Below are positions 24,720 to 33,991 of a DNA stretch of 64,000 nucleotides, in pieces. Made by a program: the position numbers and the translations under genes. Below the pieces are notes generated by a model that saw only the letters and a program-made list of their open reading frames with translations, did no database searches and was not told where the DNA came from. Source of the stretch: Paludibacter jiangxiensis (GTDB lineage: Bacteria > Bacteroidota > Bacteroidia > Bacteroidales > Paludibacteraceae); NCBI RefSeq assembly GCF_001618385.1, contig NZ_BDCR01000003.1, positions 248,001 through 312,000 on the forward strand, in the 5' to 3' direction. The number at the start of each line of letters is the position of its first letter. The first letter of the stretch is position 1.

Positions 24720-27701
24720 TTACCGGGGCCTACCTCCACCTCCCGGAAATCCACCGCCGCCGGGAAATCCTCCACCGGCAGGACGATCAAATCCTCCCGG
24801 CATCTGAGATGGGTCGAAACCGGAACGAGAACGGTTGCCACTCCGGCGATTCCCCATATTATTGAAACGATAAGAGAAGGTCAACATACAATAGCTGGTA
24901 AGTGCGGTGTACTGGGTATCGGTGATGGAGTTAGTCGTAACGCTCCGGTTCAGATTAAGCCGTTGATGAAGAATGTCGTTGAACTGAAGACGGAGAGAGC
25001 CTGCATTATTACGCAAAAACGCCTTGTTCAGTTGAGCGTTCCACATCACCTCATCCTGGTTGTATCCGGCACTCAACCCTCGATTGGCTGTATAAGTAAT
25101 GTCGGATGATAAAGAGAATGACCAGGGGAAGGTTATCTGATTGTTGTACGAGATATTATAGGTAGTCGACTTTCGCGGAGAAATTCCCTCCATCGAATAG
25201 TTAGCGGAACTATACCGGAGCAGCCCCCGGAACTGACAATAAAACCAGTTGTTCTTGTAACTTATCGATAAATTGGGAGAGACGGACGCTGTATGTGCCA
25301 CATTGCGTTCGCTTTGCTTTTGCAACAAAGTATAACCCACCTGATTGCTATAGCTGGCTCCGGTTCTCAGGTTCAGGTTAAAGTGCATCTGTTTGTCGAG
25401 CGGGGTTGCAAATAAAATGTCGGCCTGGCTGCTCCACGTACCGTTTTCGTTTATTGGCTTCGTGTATTGCACACCTGTGCGAGGCTCATAGGTTGTATAA
25501 TTGACAATTGAGTTCTGCTCAAAAGTATGGGTCAAAGACGTACTGAACGACGACTGAGACGCTCTGTTATTGCTGTTATATTCAAGTGAAATATTGTGAT
25601 TAAACGACGGCAACAGATCCGGATTACCACTGCGGATATTCAGCGGATTGGTTACATCCTGCGACGGATCTAGCTGTGTGATCGAAGGCTGATTGGTTCT
25701 TCCATTGTAACGAAGACGCAAAAACTTACGAAGCATCCGGTCGCCTGAGAAACGGTAGGTAAGTTCAAACTGAGGAGCGTAATTGACCGTTTTGCGGGGC
25801 TGCGGTTCATTATAGACAGAATCCAGACCATTGCCAAACCAATCTTTGATATAACCCAAATTACGTGTATAACTTGGAGAAACAGACATACCGATATTGT
25901 ACGTATAACGGGGATGCACCGATCTCAAATTGACCCTGATATTCTGACTGATAGAATGCACGGATGAGCTACGACTGTAGTTTGCGTTCAGGTCGCTGTA
26001 TGTTCCGTTCACCGGATCGTAATCATAAGTTTCCCTTTCATTGATAGTATTATTGAACTGTATATTGTACAAGAAATCAATAAAATAATTCTTTGCAATG
26101 GGCTCCACATAAGTAAATCTCATGTTGTAAGAATTACGGTTTGCCGTGTTGGCATTTTCCTGATTAAACACCGTATTTTTCCCTGTAGCGAGATAGAAGA
26201 TATTAGTTGAATTGTTTGTCCCGTTACCATTACTCTCATTCAGATTTAATGAGCCGCTGAAACTTATACGTCTCCCTTTAGCCGAAAGTCTACGCGAAAA
26301 GTCCAATTGCAAACCCAGGTTGGTACCGTTGGAACTTAATGAACTGGAGGAATTACTTTCGTTTACCGCGGTAGAATCTCTATCGCCGGCCATGGACTTT
26401 TGATAAGAAGAGTTATGAGCCAATGATGAATTATACGAAAAGGTAGGTGTAAAAATAAATGTAGTCACCGAGTCCATCTGATACTCCATTTTACCGCCTA
26501 TCGAAAAATTGTGGGTAAAAGAACGGGCAATCGAGGTACTTCGGCGATAGGAGACACTGTCTGTAAAAATGTTTTCGCGAAAACTGCGGCTATTGGTATA
26601 GTTATCCCCATAATTATACGATATATTACCACCTACTTTCAATTTTTTATTTACTTCCTTTGCCATATTAAACCCGACAGTAGATGAACTTGTAATTCCA
26701 GCTCCTCCGGTTCCGCCACCGGTTCCACCGCCACCAAAACTGCTTCCACGACCCGACATTACATTGTTTCCGCGATCAGTAAAAGCTCTTTCATTGATAT
26801 TATTCGAGTTTCCTACAATAGAATATTGCTCGGTGTCGGTAAATCGGTTTAGCATGGAAGAAGCTACATATCGGGGATCTTCATCGTTTTTATTATTGAG
26901 GATTTGACCAACTCCGGCTGAAATATTACCCATCCAACCCTTCATCATTCCTTTTTTTATGGTAAGATTGATAATAGTTTCGGGCTCATCGTCATCTACT
27001 CCGGTCAACAGGGCCAAATCCGATTTCTTTTCAATCACCTGTACTTTATCCACAACATCTGCCGTTAGATTCTTAGTGGCCATCTTCGGGTCATTCCCAA
27101 AAAATTCCTTTCCGTTTACCCTTATTTTAGACACTTGTTTACCCGCAGCCGTGGTTATTTTGCCGTCGGCATCCACCTGTACGCCGGGTAAGCGTTTAAT
27201 CAAATCTTCAACCACCGCACCTTCGGGAGTCTTGAAAGCGGCGGCATTATATTCCACGGTATCTTCCTTTACAACCATTTCGGGCAACTTACCGGTTACG
27301 GTTACGGTTCCCAGCATCACATTCGAAGCCCCTAATTTTACATTACCCAAGTCAATAACGCTTCTCCGGAAATTTTGTTCCCGTATGTTCAACCGTTTCG
27401 TGTTATATCCGGTAAATGACATCAAAAGATAATAGCCACCCGGTTTTACATTCTTCAGTTCAATACGCCCGTTTTGATTTGTCACCGCGCCTTGTGCCAG
27501 TTGATTTGTCTTTGAATTGAACAATCTCACCGAAGCAAATTCGATGGGCTGATTATTCACCGAATCTACAATCGTTGCTCTAACTGTAGCAACGTTGACC
27601 GCACTTATGGATGCTCCGGAACTGGACTCTCGCTGCCCCTGAGCAGATAAAGCAACGGTTGCGAAACACAAAATTAAAGCTGCATAAAATTTAATCTTCA
27701 T
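24720..27701 (-). CDS. TonB-plug outer-membrane beta-barrel protein
   Basis: The 993 residues comprise a signal peptide (YAALILCFATVALSAQ), a carboxypeptidase-regulatory-like beta domain at about 40-130 (ATIVDSVNNQPIEFASVRL), a TonB-plug-like region (VVEDLIKRLPGVQVDADGKI ... IRVNGKEFFG) and a long beta-barrel with alternating strands. The C-terminus is a Gly/Pro/Phe-rich tail (repeated GGGFPGGG), unusual because barrels generally end in an aromatic residue. The type is frequent in Bacteroidota and is related to SusC but lacks a SusD partner here. Likely an outer-membrane transport or surface protein; cargo unknown. Confidence 0.85.
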   Translation of the reverse strand: MKIKFYAALILCFATVALSAQGQRESSSGASISAVNVATVRATIVDSVNNQPIEFASVRLFNSKTNQLAQGAVTNQNGRIELKNVKPGGYYLLMSFTGYNTKRLNIREQNFRRSVIDLGNVKLGASNVMLGTVTVTGKLPEMVVKEDTVEYNAAAFKTPEGAVVEDLIKRLPGVQVDADGKITTAAGKQVSKIRVNGKEFFGNDPKMATKNLTADVVDKVQVIEKKSDLALLTGVDDDEPETIINLTIKKGMMKGWMGNISAGVGQILNNKNDEDPRYVASSMLNRFTDTEQYSIVGNSNNINERAFTDRGNNVMSGRGSSFGGGGTGGGTGGAGITSSSTVGFNMAKEVNKKLKVGGNISYNYGDNYTNSRSFRENIFTDSVSYRRSTSIARSFTHNFSIGGKMEYQMDSVTTFIFTPTFSYNSSLAHNSSYQKSMAGDRDSTAVNESNSSSSLSSNGTNLGLQLDFSRRLSAKGRRISFSGSLNLNESNGNGTNNSTNIFYLATGKNTVFNQENANTANRNSYNMRFTYVEPIAKNYFIDFLYNIQFNNTINERETYDYDPVNGTYSDLNANYSRSSSVHSISQNIRVNLRSVHPRYTYNIGMSVSPSYTRNLGYIKDWFGNGLDSVYNEPQPRKTVNYAPQFELTYRFSGDRMLRKFLRLRYNGRTNQPSITQLDPSQDVTNPLNIRSGNPDLLPSFNHNISLEYNSNNRASQSSFSTSLTHTFEQNSIVNYTTYEPRTGVQYTKPINENGTWSSQADILFATPLDKQMHFNLNLRTGASYSNQVGYTLLQKQSERNVAHTASVSPNLSISYKNNWFYCQFRGLLRYSSANYSMEGISPRKSTTYNISYNNQITFPWSFSLSSDITYTANRGLSAGYNQDEVMWNAQLNKAFLRNNAGSLRLQFNDILHQRLNLNRSVTTNSITDTQYTALTSYCMLTFSYRFNNMGNRRSGNRSRSGFDPSQMPGGFDRPAGGGFPGGGGFPGGGGRPR

Positions 27702-28023
27702 CTTTCTGAATTAAATGGTTTTGTGCATTTTTCAAGGTGTGGGTTTTCATATATTGACTATCACAGGCTAACAAAGTTTAAGCTATTGATTAAAAAATAT
27801 TTTCAACATCAACATCCTCTCTTATTTTAATTCCCTTTAATAGAAGGAAGAAATCTACCTGAACACCCTACCTGCATTCCATTTCGACCATTGCATATGC
27901 AAAAATGTTAGTATCTTTAAGGATATTTTTGATCAGGCTCCGACCCAACAGATGAATCCGGAGAAATCAACAACAGACGCATTATTTATTTTATTCACTA
28001 ACCATTTCAAAAGAAGCTCATTC

Positions 28024-29274
28024 ATGCACAAGCTTTTATTAATCATTTGCTTATTTGCATCCATTGCAACCTCACAGGCCAAAGAGTACCGCATCACCGA
28101 TTTCGGAGCCTGCACCGACAGCACTCAACTCAACACTTCCTTTATCCAGCAAACTATCGACAAAGCAAACGCCGAGGGCGGGGGCACCATTGTTATTCCG
28201 AAAGGGGTTTTTCTTACCGGAGCGCTCTTCTTCAAAGCCAACACTTCGCTTCGACTAGAGGACGGTGCCGTATTGAAAGGATCGGACAATATTGCCGACT
28301 ATCCGCTCATTCCTTCGCGCATGGAAGGGCAAAAGCTCGATTATTACGCGGCACTGATCAATGCGTATAACGTCAATAACTTCACCATTACCGGACCGGG
28401 AGTCATCAACGGCAACGGACTCAAGTTCTGGAAAGAGTTTTGGACGCACCGCGAAGATATGAAAAAGATAGGCAAATCGAGTACCAATCTGGAGGTGCAC
28501 CGCCCGCGCCTGCTCTTTATCTGGGGATGCAACAATGTCATCATTCGCAATGCCACGCTCTGCAATTCCGGTTTCTGGACTACACACCTCTACCAGTGCA
28601 ACAACGTGCTGATCGAAAACTGTACCATCAAAGCGCCCTTCAAACCGGTGCCGGCTCCCAGCAGCGACGGCGTGGATATCGACGTTTGTAAAAAAGTGGT
28701 GGTACGTGGTTGCTTCATTTCGGTGAACGACGACGGTGTTTGCATCAAAGGTGGCAAGGGTCCGAATGCCCGAAATCTGCCCGAAAACGGTCCGGTGGAA
28801 GATGTGCTGGTAGAAAACTGCACCTTCGGCGACACCCACGGCACCCTCACGCTGGGCAGCGAAAGTCTGTGGGCACGCAATATCATCGTCCGTAACTGCA
28901 AGATGGACAACAATTGTCCTATTCTGCGCATCAAATTGCGCCCCGACACTTACCAAACCTACGAAAACATTAAAATAAGCAACATTACCGGCCGGTGTGG
29001 CAACATCATCGAAATGCGCCCCTGGAAACAGTTTTTCGACATGAAAGGAAGTACCGAAAAACCCTACGGCATTGTGCGCAACATTACAATGGAGAACATC
29101 AACGTTACCTGTAAGAGTTTCGGCATCATGGAAAGCAACCCGAGCGATCAGGTAGCGGGTTTCACCTTCAAAAACATTACCGCGAAGGCAGATACACCTG
29201 AGCTGATAACCAAATTTCAGGGAATTAAAACTGTTAATGTCATGGTGAATGGTAAACCATTAGTGACAAAATAA
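28024..29274 (+). CDS. Glycoside hydrolase family 28 (polygalacturonase-like)
   Basis: I chose the ATG at 28024, not the upstream one at 27952, because it begins directly with a signal peptide (HKLLLIICLFASIATSQA). The 416-residue protein is a right-handed beta-helix typical of pectin-degrading GH28: SSDGVDIDVC and VNDDGVCIKGGKG contain the catalytic aspartates, and LRIKLRPD corresponds to the conserved RIK. The mature enzyme would be periplasmic or surface-bound and hydrolyse galacturonide linkages. No SusCD pair is beside it. Plant-polysaccharide use by the host organism is inferred. Confidence 0.93.
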   Translation: MHKLLLIICLFASIATSQAKEYRITDFGACTDSTQLNTSFIQQTIDKANAEGGGTIVIPKGVFLTGALFFKANTSLRLEDGAVLKGSDNIADYPLIPSRMEGQKLDYYAALINAYNVNNFTITGPGVINGNGLKFWKEFWTHREDMKKIGKSSTNLEVHRPRLLFIWGCNNVIIRNATLCNSGFWTTHLYQCNNVLIENCTIKAPFKPVPAPSSDGVDIDVCKKVVVRGCFISVNDDGVCIKGGKGPNARNLPENGPVEDVLVENCTFGDTHGTLTLGSESLWARNIIVRNCKMDNNCPILRIKLRPDTYQTYENIKISNITGRCGNIIEMRPWKQFFDMKGSTEKPYGIVRNITMENINVTCKSFGIMESNPSDQVAGFTFKNITAKADTPELITKFQGIKTVNVMVNGKPLVTK

Positions 29275-29362
29275 TCTGTGTCGCGCATTACATTAATTGG
29301 ATAAAACGGACCTGACCTCAAAAAAACAGGTGAAAAATCATTTTCCTAAATTAAAAAACCAT

Positions 29363-29370
29363 TATCTTTG
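29363..29370 (+). promoter_or_regulatory. -7 box for the gene at 29456
   Basis: TATCTTTG matches TAnnTTTG. TTTT at 29341-29344 is at roughly the -33 position. The leader would be about 80 bases. Confidence 0.55.
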
Positions 29371-29455
29371 AAGTCATATTTGGTGACCCAAAAGAACAAA
29401 TCTTAAAAGGAAGGGTTACTAACTCAAATATTGTCCAATAAAACAGATAGAATTA

Positions 29456-30043
29456 ATGAAAGAACTTGTACGTTGTAAACCTTGCGGATACGTGATGGAA
29501 GCCGACAAACTGGGCGATGTATGCCCCGCTTGTGGAATGCCCCGCAAGGCTTTTGAACCATATCGCGAACGTGTTGCCGCTAATCGTCTTTTAGTGCTTA
29601 GCCTCGATATGCACCCCATTGCCATCCACCTTTCACAGACATTTGTGATTATGATTCCGGCATTGATGGCCTTTATATGGCTCTTCCCGAATCTGTTGAA
29701 CGAAGTATTTTCGAATGTGCTGATTTTTACAATCTATGTCTATCCGCTCACCATCCTCGCTTCGATCGTGACCGGCATTATCGACGGATTATTCCGTTTT
29801 AAATCGCTGACTCCGCCGCTGCTGAAGGCAAAGATTCTATACAGTTGCCTGATACTTATCAGCTCGGGACTCACCTTTGCACTCTCCTATCACGGTGAAT
29901 ACAATATGTGGGGATTTATTTGCAGCATCTTCAGTCTGGGCTTCGCGGTGCGTCTCGGCCTGCTGGGCAAGCACCTTCTCGACGTAATTCTCCCGGGCTC
30001 TTATCCGGTAAAAAAAGGAAAAGTTCCGGCAAAAGAAGCATAA
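29456..30043 (+). CDS. Membrane protein with N-terminal rubredoxin-like metal knuckles
   Basis: The 195-residue protein starts with VRCKPCGYVMEADKLGDVCPACGMPRKAF, two CxxC knuckles spaced as in rubredoxin-like iron or zinc sites (the stretch is quoted as a landmark). The rest has about four transmembrane segments, beginning with a DMHPIAIHLSQTFVIMIP motif seen in small cytochrome-like or DUF2231-like membrane proteins. A redox role in the membrane is plausible but unproven. It has its own promoter box and a terminator at 30073-30107. Confidence 0.8.
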   Translation: MKELVRCKPCGYVMEADKLGDVCPACGMPRKAFEPYRERVAANRLLVLSLDMHPIAIHLSQTFVIMIPALMAFIWLFPNLLNEVFSNVLIFTIYVYPLTILASIVTGIIDGLFRFKSLTPPLLKAKILYSCLILISSGLTFALSYHGEYNMWGFICSIFSLGFAVRLGLLGKHLLDVILPGSYPVKKGKVPAKEA

Positions 30044-30072
30044 ATATCAGAATAGAAAAAGTGAATGTAAGC

Positions 30073-30107
30073 AAAAAGGCATCCCGAGTGATTCAGGATG
30101 CCTTTTT
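30073..30107. terminator. Bidirectional terminator
   Basis: Stem AAAAAGGCATCC / GGATGCCTTTTT, 12 bp perfect, loop CGAGTGATTCA. It serves the plus-strand gene at 29456 and the minus-strand gene ending at 30113. Confidence 0.9.
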
Positions 30108-30112
30108 CAATA

Positions 30113-30508
30113 TCAGTGATGCCGTTCATCGCCCGGGCAATGACAGGGCCAATCGTGCGAGAGATCGATGCAGGTAATAACGGTGGTTTCGTTTCCGCAC
30201 GAAGCTACGATGATGCGTAACTTTTCGCCATTCTCATAGCCTTCCAGAGCGTAACGCTTGTGGCAATCGTCGGCCTTCAGATTACTCTTTTTGTAGTTAA
30301 TATAACCGTGATGCAGTAGGTCGGCTACCTCTTTTTCGTCGATATTGCGGCACTCCATCCGGCAACGGGCATGTTTGGAATAGCTTATTTTGGCAGGATT
30401 ACGATTCAGTTCGCCGCTGTCGGATGCCGGTTGTCCGGCTGGTCGTGACTGACAGGCAAAAAACAGCGAAAGAATTAAAAACAGGGCTCCGATTCGTAAT
30501 TTCTTCAT
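30113..30508 (-). CDS. DUF4258 lipoprotein
   Basis: The 131 residues begin with a lipoprotein signal peptide (IGALFLILSLFFACQ). The mature part matches the DUF4258 pattern: ISYSKHARCRMECRNIDEKEV followed by RYALEGYENGEKLRIIVASC and a CIDLSHDWPCHCPGD tail. DUF4258 proteins resemble toxin-like small domains in other phyla, but the lipoprotein form in Bacteroidota has no assigned role. Five or more cysteines in the mature part may form disulfides or bind metal. Confidence 0.82.
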   Translation of the reverse strand: MKKLRIGALFLILSLFFACQSRPAGQPASDSGELNRNPAKISYSKHARCRMECRNIDEKEVADLLHHGYINYKKSNLKADDCHKRYALEGYENGEKLRIIVASCGNETTVITCIDLSHDWPCHCPGDERHH

Positions 30509-30593
30509 TGGAATTGTTCTGCTAAGATTTTATCTTTGCAAAGCTAGGACTTCTTTTGGAAGCCACAATCGTCATCCTGTCAAATAATCCGTT

Positions 30594-31022
30594 ATGAGTA
30601 ACAATCGCGTACTGCAAATATCGCTCGATATCTATATCAAAGCCTATGAAATAGATGCCATGGGCATCGTGAGCAATATTGTTTATGTAAAATGGTTCGA
30701 AGACATGCGCCACATCTTCCTCGACCAGTTTTACACCTACAAGGAGATGATGACCGAAAATCGCTCTCCCATTCTCACTAAAACGGAGGTGGAGTACAAA
30801 ACTCCGCTCTCCATTTTCGATCAGCCTACCGGTTACGCCTGGATGGAAGAGCTGGGTGCTTCGAAATGGGTAATGGCGTTTGAGATATGCAGCGGCGAAA
30901 CCGTGCATTGCTCCGGCCGGCAGTCGGGTTGCTTTTATGACGTCAATCGTAAACGCCCCATCCCGTGGCCTAAGGATGCCGTGGAAAGATATCTGGCGGC
31001 CGCAGAAAAAAACAAACACTAA
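30594..31022 (+). CDS. Acyl-CoA thioesterase, hotdog fold (4HBT-like)
   Basis: The 142-residue single hotdog domain shows the family pattern YEIDAMGIVSNIVYVKWFEDMR, with the catalytic Asp of the 4-hydroxybenzoyl-CoA thioesterase type. It should hydrolyse an acyl-CoA; the natural acyl group is unknown. The DUF1697 gene starts 3 bases after its stop, so they are co-transcribed. Confidence 0.87.
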   Translation: MSNNRVLQISLDIYIKAYEIDAMGIVSNIVYVKWFEDMRHIFLDQFYTYKEMMTENRSPILTKTEVEYKTPLSIFDQPTGYAWMEELGASKWVMAFEICSGETVHCSGRQSGCFYDVNRKRPIPWPKDAVERYLAAAEKNKH

Positions 31023-31025
31023 AGA

Positions 31026-31577
31026 ATGGCGATCTACCTTTCACTTTTGCGGGGAATCAATATCAGCGGACACAAGAAAATCAAAATGTCCGATCTGAAG
31101 GCATTGTACGAATCACTCGGATTCGGACAGGTAACTACCTATATACAAAGTGGAAATGTACTGTTCTCTGCCCAAACAAACGAGACCGACAACATTCTTT
31201 CTCTCCGCATCAGCAAGGCAATTGAAGACCGTTTCGGGTTTGATGTGCCTGTTGTGATCCGCACGCAAGAAGAGATGCAAAAGATTGTCGCTCAAAACCC
31301 TTTTTCCGAAGAAGCAGAAGCGACACCCGATAAGTTAGTGGTGATGTTCTTAGGTTCGATTCCCGACGCCGCTACCCTTGCTAAAGTACAAACCAAAATT
31401 GACGACAACAGCCGCTTTGCTTTTATTGGGAAGACCCTTTACTTCTTTTATCCCGACGGCTACGGACAGACCAAATGGCACTCCAACTTTTTCGAGAAGC
31501 AGCTCCGCACCACCGTAACTGCCCGCAACTGGGCAACAACCTGCAAGCTGGCCGGAATGGCAGCCGATTTAAAATAA
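31026..31577 (+). CDS. DUF1697 family protein
   Basis: The 183 residues match DUF1697: YLSLLRGINISGHKKIKMSDLK at the N-terminus, then YIQSGNVLFSA and a C-terminal TARNWATTCKLAGMA. The family is cytosolic and of unknown function. It is coupled to the thioesterase gene. Confidence 0.92.
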   Translation: MAIYLSLLRGINISGHKKIKMSDLKALYESLGFGQVTTYIQSGNVLFSAQTNETDNILSLRISKAIEDRFGFDVPVVIRTQEEMQKIVAQNPFSEEAEATPDKLVVMFLGSIPDAATLAKVQTKIDDNSRFAFIGKTLYFFYPDGYGQTKWHSNFFEKQLRTTVTARNWATTCKLAGMAADLK

Positions 31578-31579
31578 AA

Positions 31580-31618
31580 GCACACGGAATAAACCAGAAA
31601 ACCGGCTTACCCGTGTGC
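31580..31618. terminator. Hairpin between convergent genes
   Basis: GCACACGG (31580-31587) pairs with CCGTGTGC (31611-31618) between the DUF1697 and DoxX genes. There is no clear T run, so a termination role is only probable. Confidence 0.5.
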
Positions 31619-31638
31619 GGGAAAATATAGTTGGAATG

Positions 31639-32094
31639 TTATTTCAGTTTCTTCGCTATCCAGTTGTCGACGGAGAATTTACCGCTACCGCCGATGAGAA
31701 TTGAAATGGCAAGACCCAGCACCAGAATAAAATATTCCATTCCTTCGCCTTTCTGCGTGCCGAACCAGTTCATAAAGAAACCGTTGTCGACATGTCCGCC
31801 CAGAAACATGGCACCACCCAGCGTAAGTGCTATAGAGAAGGCCATAAAGCGGGTACCTGCACCCAGAATTACTCCGATACTGCCGAGAAATTCGGCTGAG
31901 ATCACCATCAATGCCAGAATCACCGGCATTCCCATCTGTCCGTGCATAAACCCGACGGTTCCGCTCAGACCATATCCACCGAAAGCGCCTAACGCTTTTT
32001 GCATGCCGTGAGGTAAAATCACCGCCCCGAGGGCTAATCTACTTATAAGCAACGACCACGATTGTGTGTTCGTTGAAAAAAATTGTTTGATCAT
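31639..32094 (-). CDS. DoxX family membrane protein
   Basis: The 151-residue protein has four hydrophobic segments and the DoxX pattern SLLISRLALGAVILPHGMQKALGAFGG at the start, followed by EFLGSIGVILGAGTR. DoxX proteins are inner-membrane proteins linked to redox or stress responses in several bacteria. It starts 20 bases after the pirin gene, so the two form an operon probably controlled by the upstream AraC regulator (inference). Confidence 0.9.
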   Translation of the reverse strand: MIKQFFSTNTQSWSLLISRLALGAVILPHGMQKALGAFGGYGLSGTVGFMHGQMGMPVILALMVISAEFLGSIGVILGAGTRFMAFSIALTLGGAMFLGGHVDNGFFMNWFGTQKGEGMEYFILVLGLAISILIGGSGKFSVDNWIAKKLK

Positions 32095-32114
32095 AATTTT
32101 GAGTTATTTATTGA

Positions 32115-32828
32115 TTAAAAATACATTGGAACTTCCATCAATAGAAGTTGTGTTTGTTTGATTGCTTTGATTGCAATAGTGTCGGTTTCCCAAACCCCGA
32201 AGCCATCGCGTCGGTTGAGTTTTTGTCCTGCCACCTCGGCTTCTCCCTCTATCACGAAGAAATAAACGCCATCGCCGGGATTTTTCAATGTGTACTCACC
32301 TGTCCACCCTTCCGACAGATCTCCCAGATGAAACCATGCATTCTGATGAATCCATACACCCTGATCGTCGGGGTTCGGCGAGAGAACCTGATATAGTTCG
32401 TCTTTTTTCGCCACATCCGCCAGCGAAATCTGATCGTAACGTGGTGTCACGTTTTTCTTGTTGGGGAAAACCCAGATTTGGAGCAGCGAGGTATCGCCAA
32501 AACCGTCTTTGCTGTATTCACTGTGAAAAATCCCGGTTCCGGCACTCATCACCTGAATCTCGTCCGAACGGATAATCTCGCTGTTGTGCATACTGTCTTT
32601 GTGTTCGACCGCGCCATGCAACGGAATAGTAATCACCTCCATGTTATCGTGCGGGTGTGTATCGAACCCTTCGCCCTCGGCAATGGTATCGTCGTTGAGC
32701 ACCCGAAGCGCCCCGAAATGAACCCTTTCCGGATTGTAATAGTTGGCAAAACTAAAGGTATGGTAGGTATTAAGCCATCCGTGGTAGGCATGACCCCTGC
32801 TTGTTGCCGTATGAAGTATTGTTTTCAT
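32115..32828 (-). CDS. Pirin family protein (cupin; quercetinase-like)
   Basis: The 237 residues carry the pirin N-terminal cupin with metal ligands in FDTHPHDNMEV (two His) and GAVEHKDSMHNSE (His), then MSAGTGIFHSEYS. Some pirins act as quercetin 2,3-dioxygenases and others as redox sensors. Located between the AraC regulator and DoxX, all on the minus strand. Confidence 0.93.
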   Translation of the reverse strand: MKTILHTATSRGHAYHGWLNTYHTFSFANYYNPERVHFGALRVLNDDTIAEGEGFDTHPHDNMEVITIPLHGAVEHKDSMHNSEIIRSDEIQVMSAGTGIFHSEYSKDGFGDTSLLQIWVFPNKKNVTPRYDQISLADVAKKDELYQVLSPNPDDQGVWIHQNAWFHLGDLSEGWTGEYTLKNPGDGVYFFVIEGEAEVAGQKLNRRDGFGVWETDTIAIKAIKQTQLLLMEVPMYF

Positions 32829-32971
32829 TGTCCTGATATTTTAGCGGGTGTAATACTAAGCGACCTGGAAGCCGCTTGTTCCGTATTCCGTGTTGTTTGA
32901 TGTGACAAAGGTACGGCAGCAAAAAAGCGGTCGAAGTACGTAAATCAGGGGAATGATTGCAAAAATCAGGA

Positions 32972-33853
32972 CTAATGCACCGAAGCGCGGAATTCGGAGG
33001 GGGTTTGCCCCGAAATCTTCTTGAAGAAATTGTTGAAATGAGCCGCTTCCTCAAAACCGAGAGAGAAAGCCAACTCTTTGTTGGATACCGGAGTAAAGAT
33101 GAGCGCACGTTTAGCTTCTGTCAGCAGCTTGCTCTGAATCATCTCTTTGGCCGACTTTCCGGTAAGAGCTTTCACCGTTTTGTTTAGGTAGTCGCCGGTC
33201 ACTGCCATCTCCGCGGCATAATCGGAGACCATGTGCCAAGAAGCATAGTGCTCATCGAGCAGTTTTTTGAAGTTGCGCAACAAATGATTACTGGTCTCCA
33301 CCATTTGCGGATTATGCAGCTTGTGCATGGAGCAGTGGTTGTTGCTCTGAATAAGGAACAACTTCACCAGCGAACCGACCGCCTCCAGTTTGTAGTTCTC
33401 TATCGCCTGCGCAAAATGAAACATCTGCTCCACCAGACCGACATAGACCGGCATATCCTCATCGCGGATGGGCAACGGAGGCGACTGGCCGTAATCGTTG
33501 AAAAGATAGAGGTCGTTAATCATTTTGTCAGGAATGGCGTTGCGAATCAGAAATTGTTCGGTGAATGTGATAGCCCACCCTTTCGGTTCGCTCTTCATAA
33601 TCACCTGGTGCATCTGTTGCGGCAACAAAAAGTAGATAGTCTGGTTTTCTACCTTGTATGTGGTAAAATCGACCACATGTTCGCCCTCTCCTTTTTCAAT
33701 AAAAATAATGGAATAGTAGTCGTGACGGTGTGGCACATCGGGAGCTCCGTTGTTCTTTCGATAGATGTCTTCCATCCGTTTCAGCGCGAAACCGGAAGTT
33801 TCGAAGAGATGATCGTCGATCAAGTGAGTTACTATTTCGGGAGTCTGTTCCAT
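32972..33853 (-). CDS. AraC family transcriptional regulator
   Basis: The 293 residues have an N-terminal cupin-like sensor domain (VPHRHDYYSIIFIEKGEGEH) and a C-terminal pair of helix-turn-helix motifs (about 195-290) ending ELAFSLGFEEAAHFNNFFKKISGQTPSEFR, the AraC signature. It sits 143 bases upstream of the pirin-DoxX operon in the same direction and divergently from the ferredoxin gene at 33992, so either may be its target. Confidence 0.93.
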   Translation of the reverse strand: MEQTPEIVTHLIDDHLFETSGFALKRMEDIYRKNNGAPDVPHRHDYYSIIFIEKGEGEHVVDFTTYKVENQTIYFLLPQQMHQVIMKSEPKGWAITFTEQFLIRNAIPDKMINDLYLFNDYGQSPPLPIRDEDMPVYVGLVEQMFHFAQAIENYKLEAVGSLVKLFLIQSNNHCSMHKLHNPQMVETSNHLLRNFKKLLDEHYASWHMVSDYAAEMAVTGDYLNKTVKALTGKSAKEMIQSKLLTEAKRALIFTPVSNKELAFSLGFEEAAHFNNFFKKISGQTPSEFRASVH

Positions 33854-33952
33854 TGCAATGCAAAAATAGCACGATTCTGCCGGATTACGATACCCAGCAC
33901 AAAAATCTTCCCGTTGTAATATTGGTTACACTTTTCAACCGTCGAAGCACTC

Positions 33953-33960
33953 TATCTTTG
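33953..33960 (+). promoter_or_regulatory. -7 box for the ferredoxin gene
   Basis: TATCTTTG matches TAnnTTTG and lies 31 bases before the ATG at 33992. A TTGG near 33933 may be the distal box. Confidence 0.55.
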
Positions 33961-33991
33961 CACCAGAAAACATATAAAACACCTCATAACA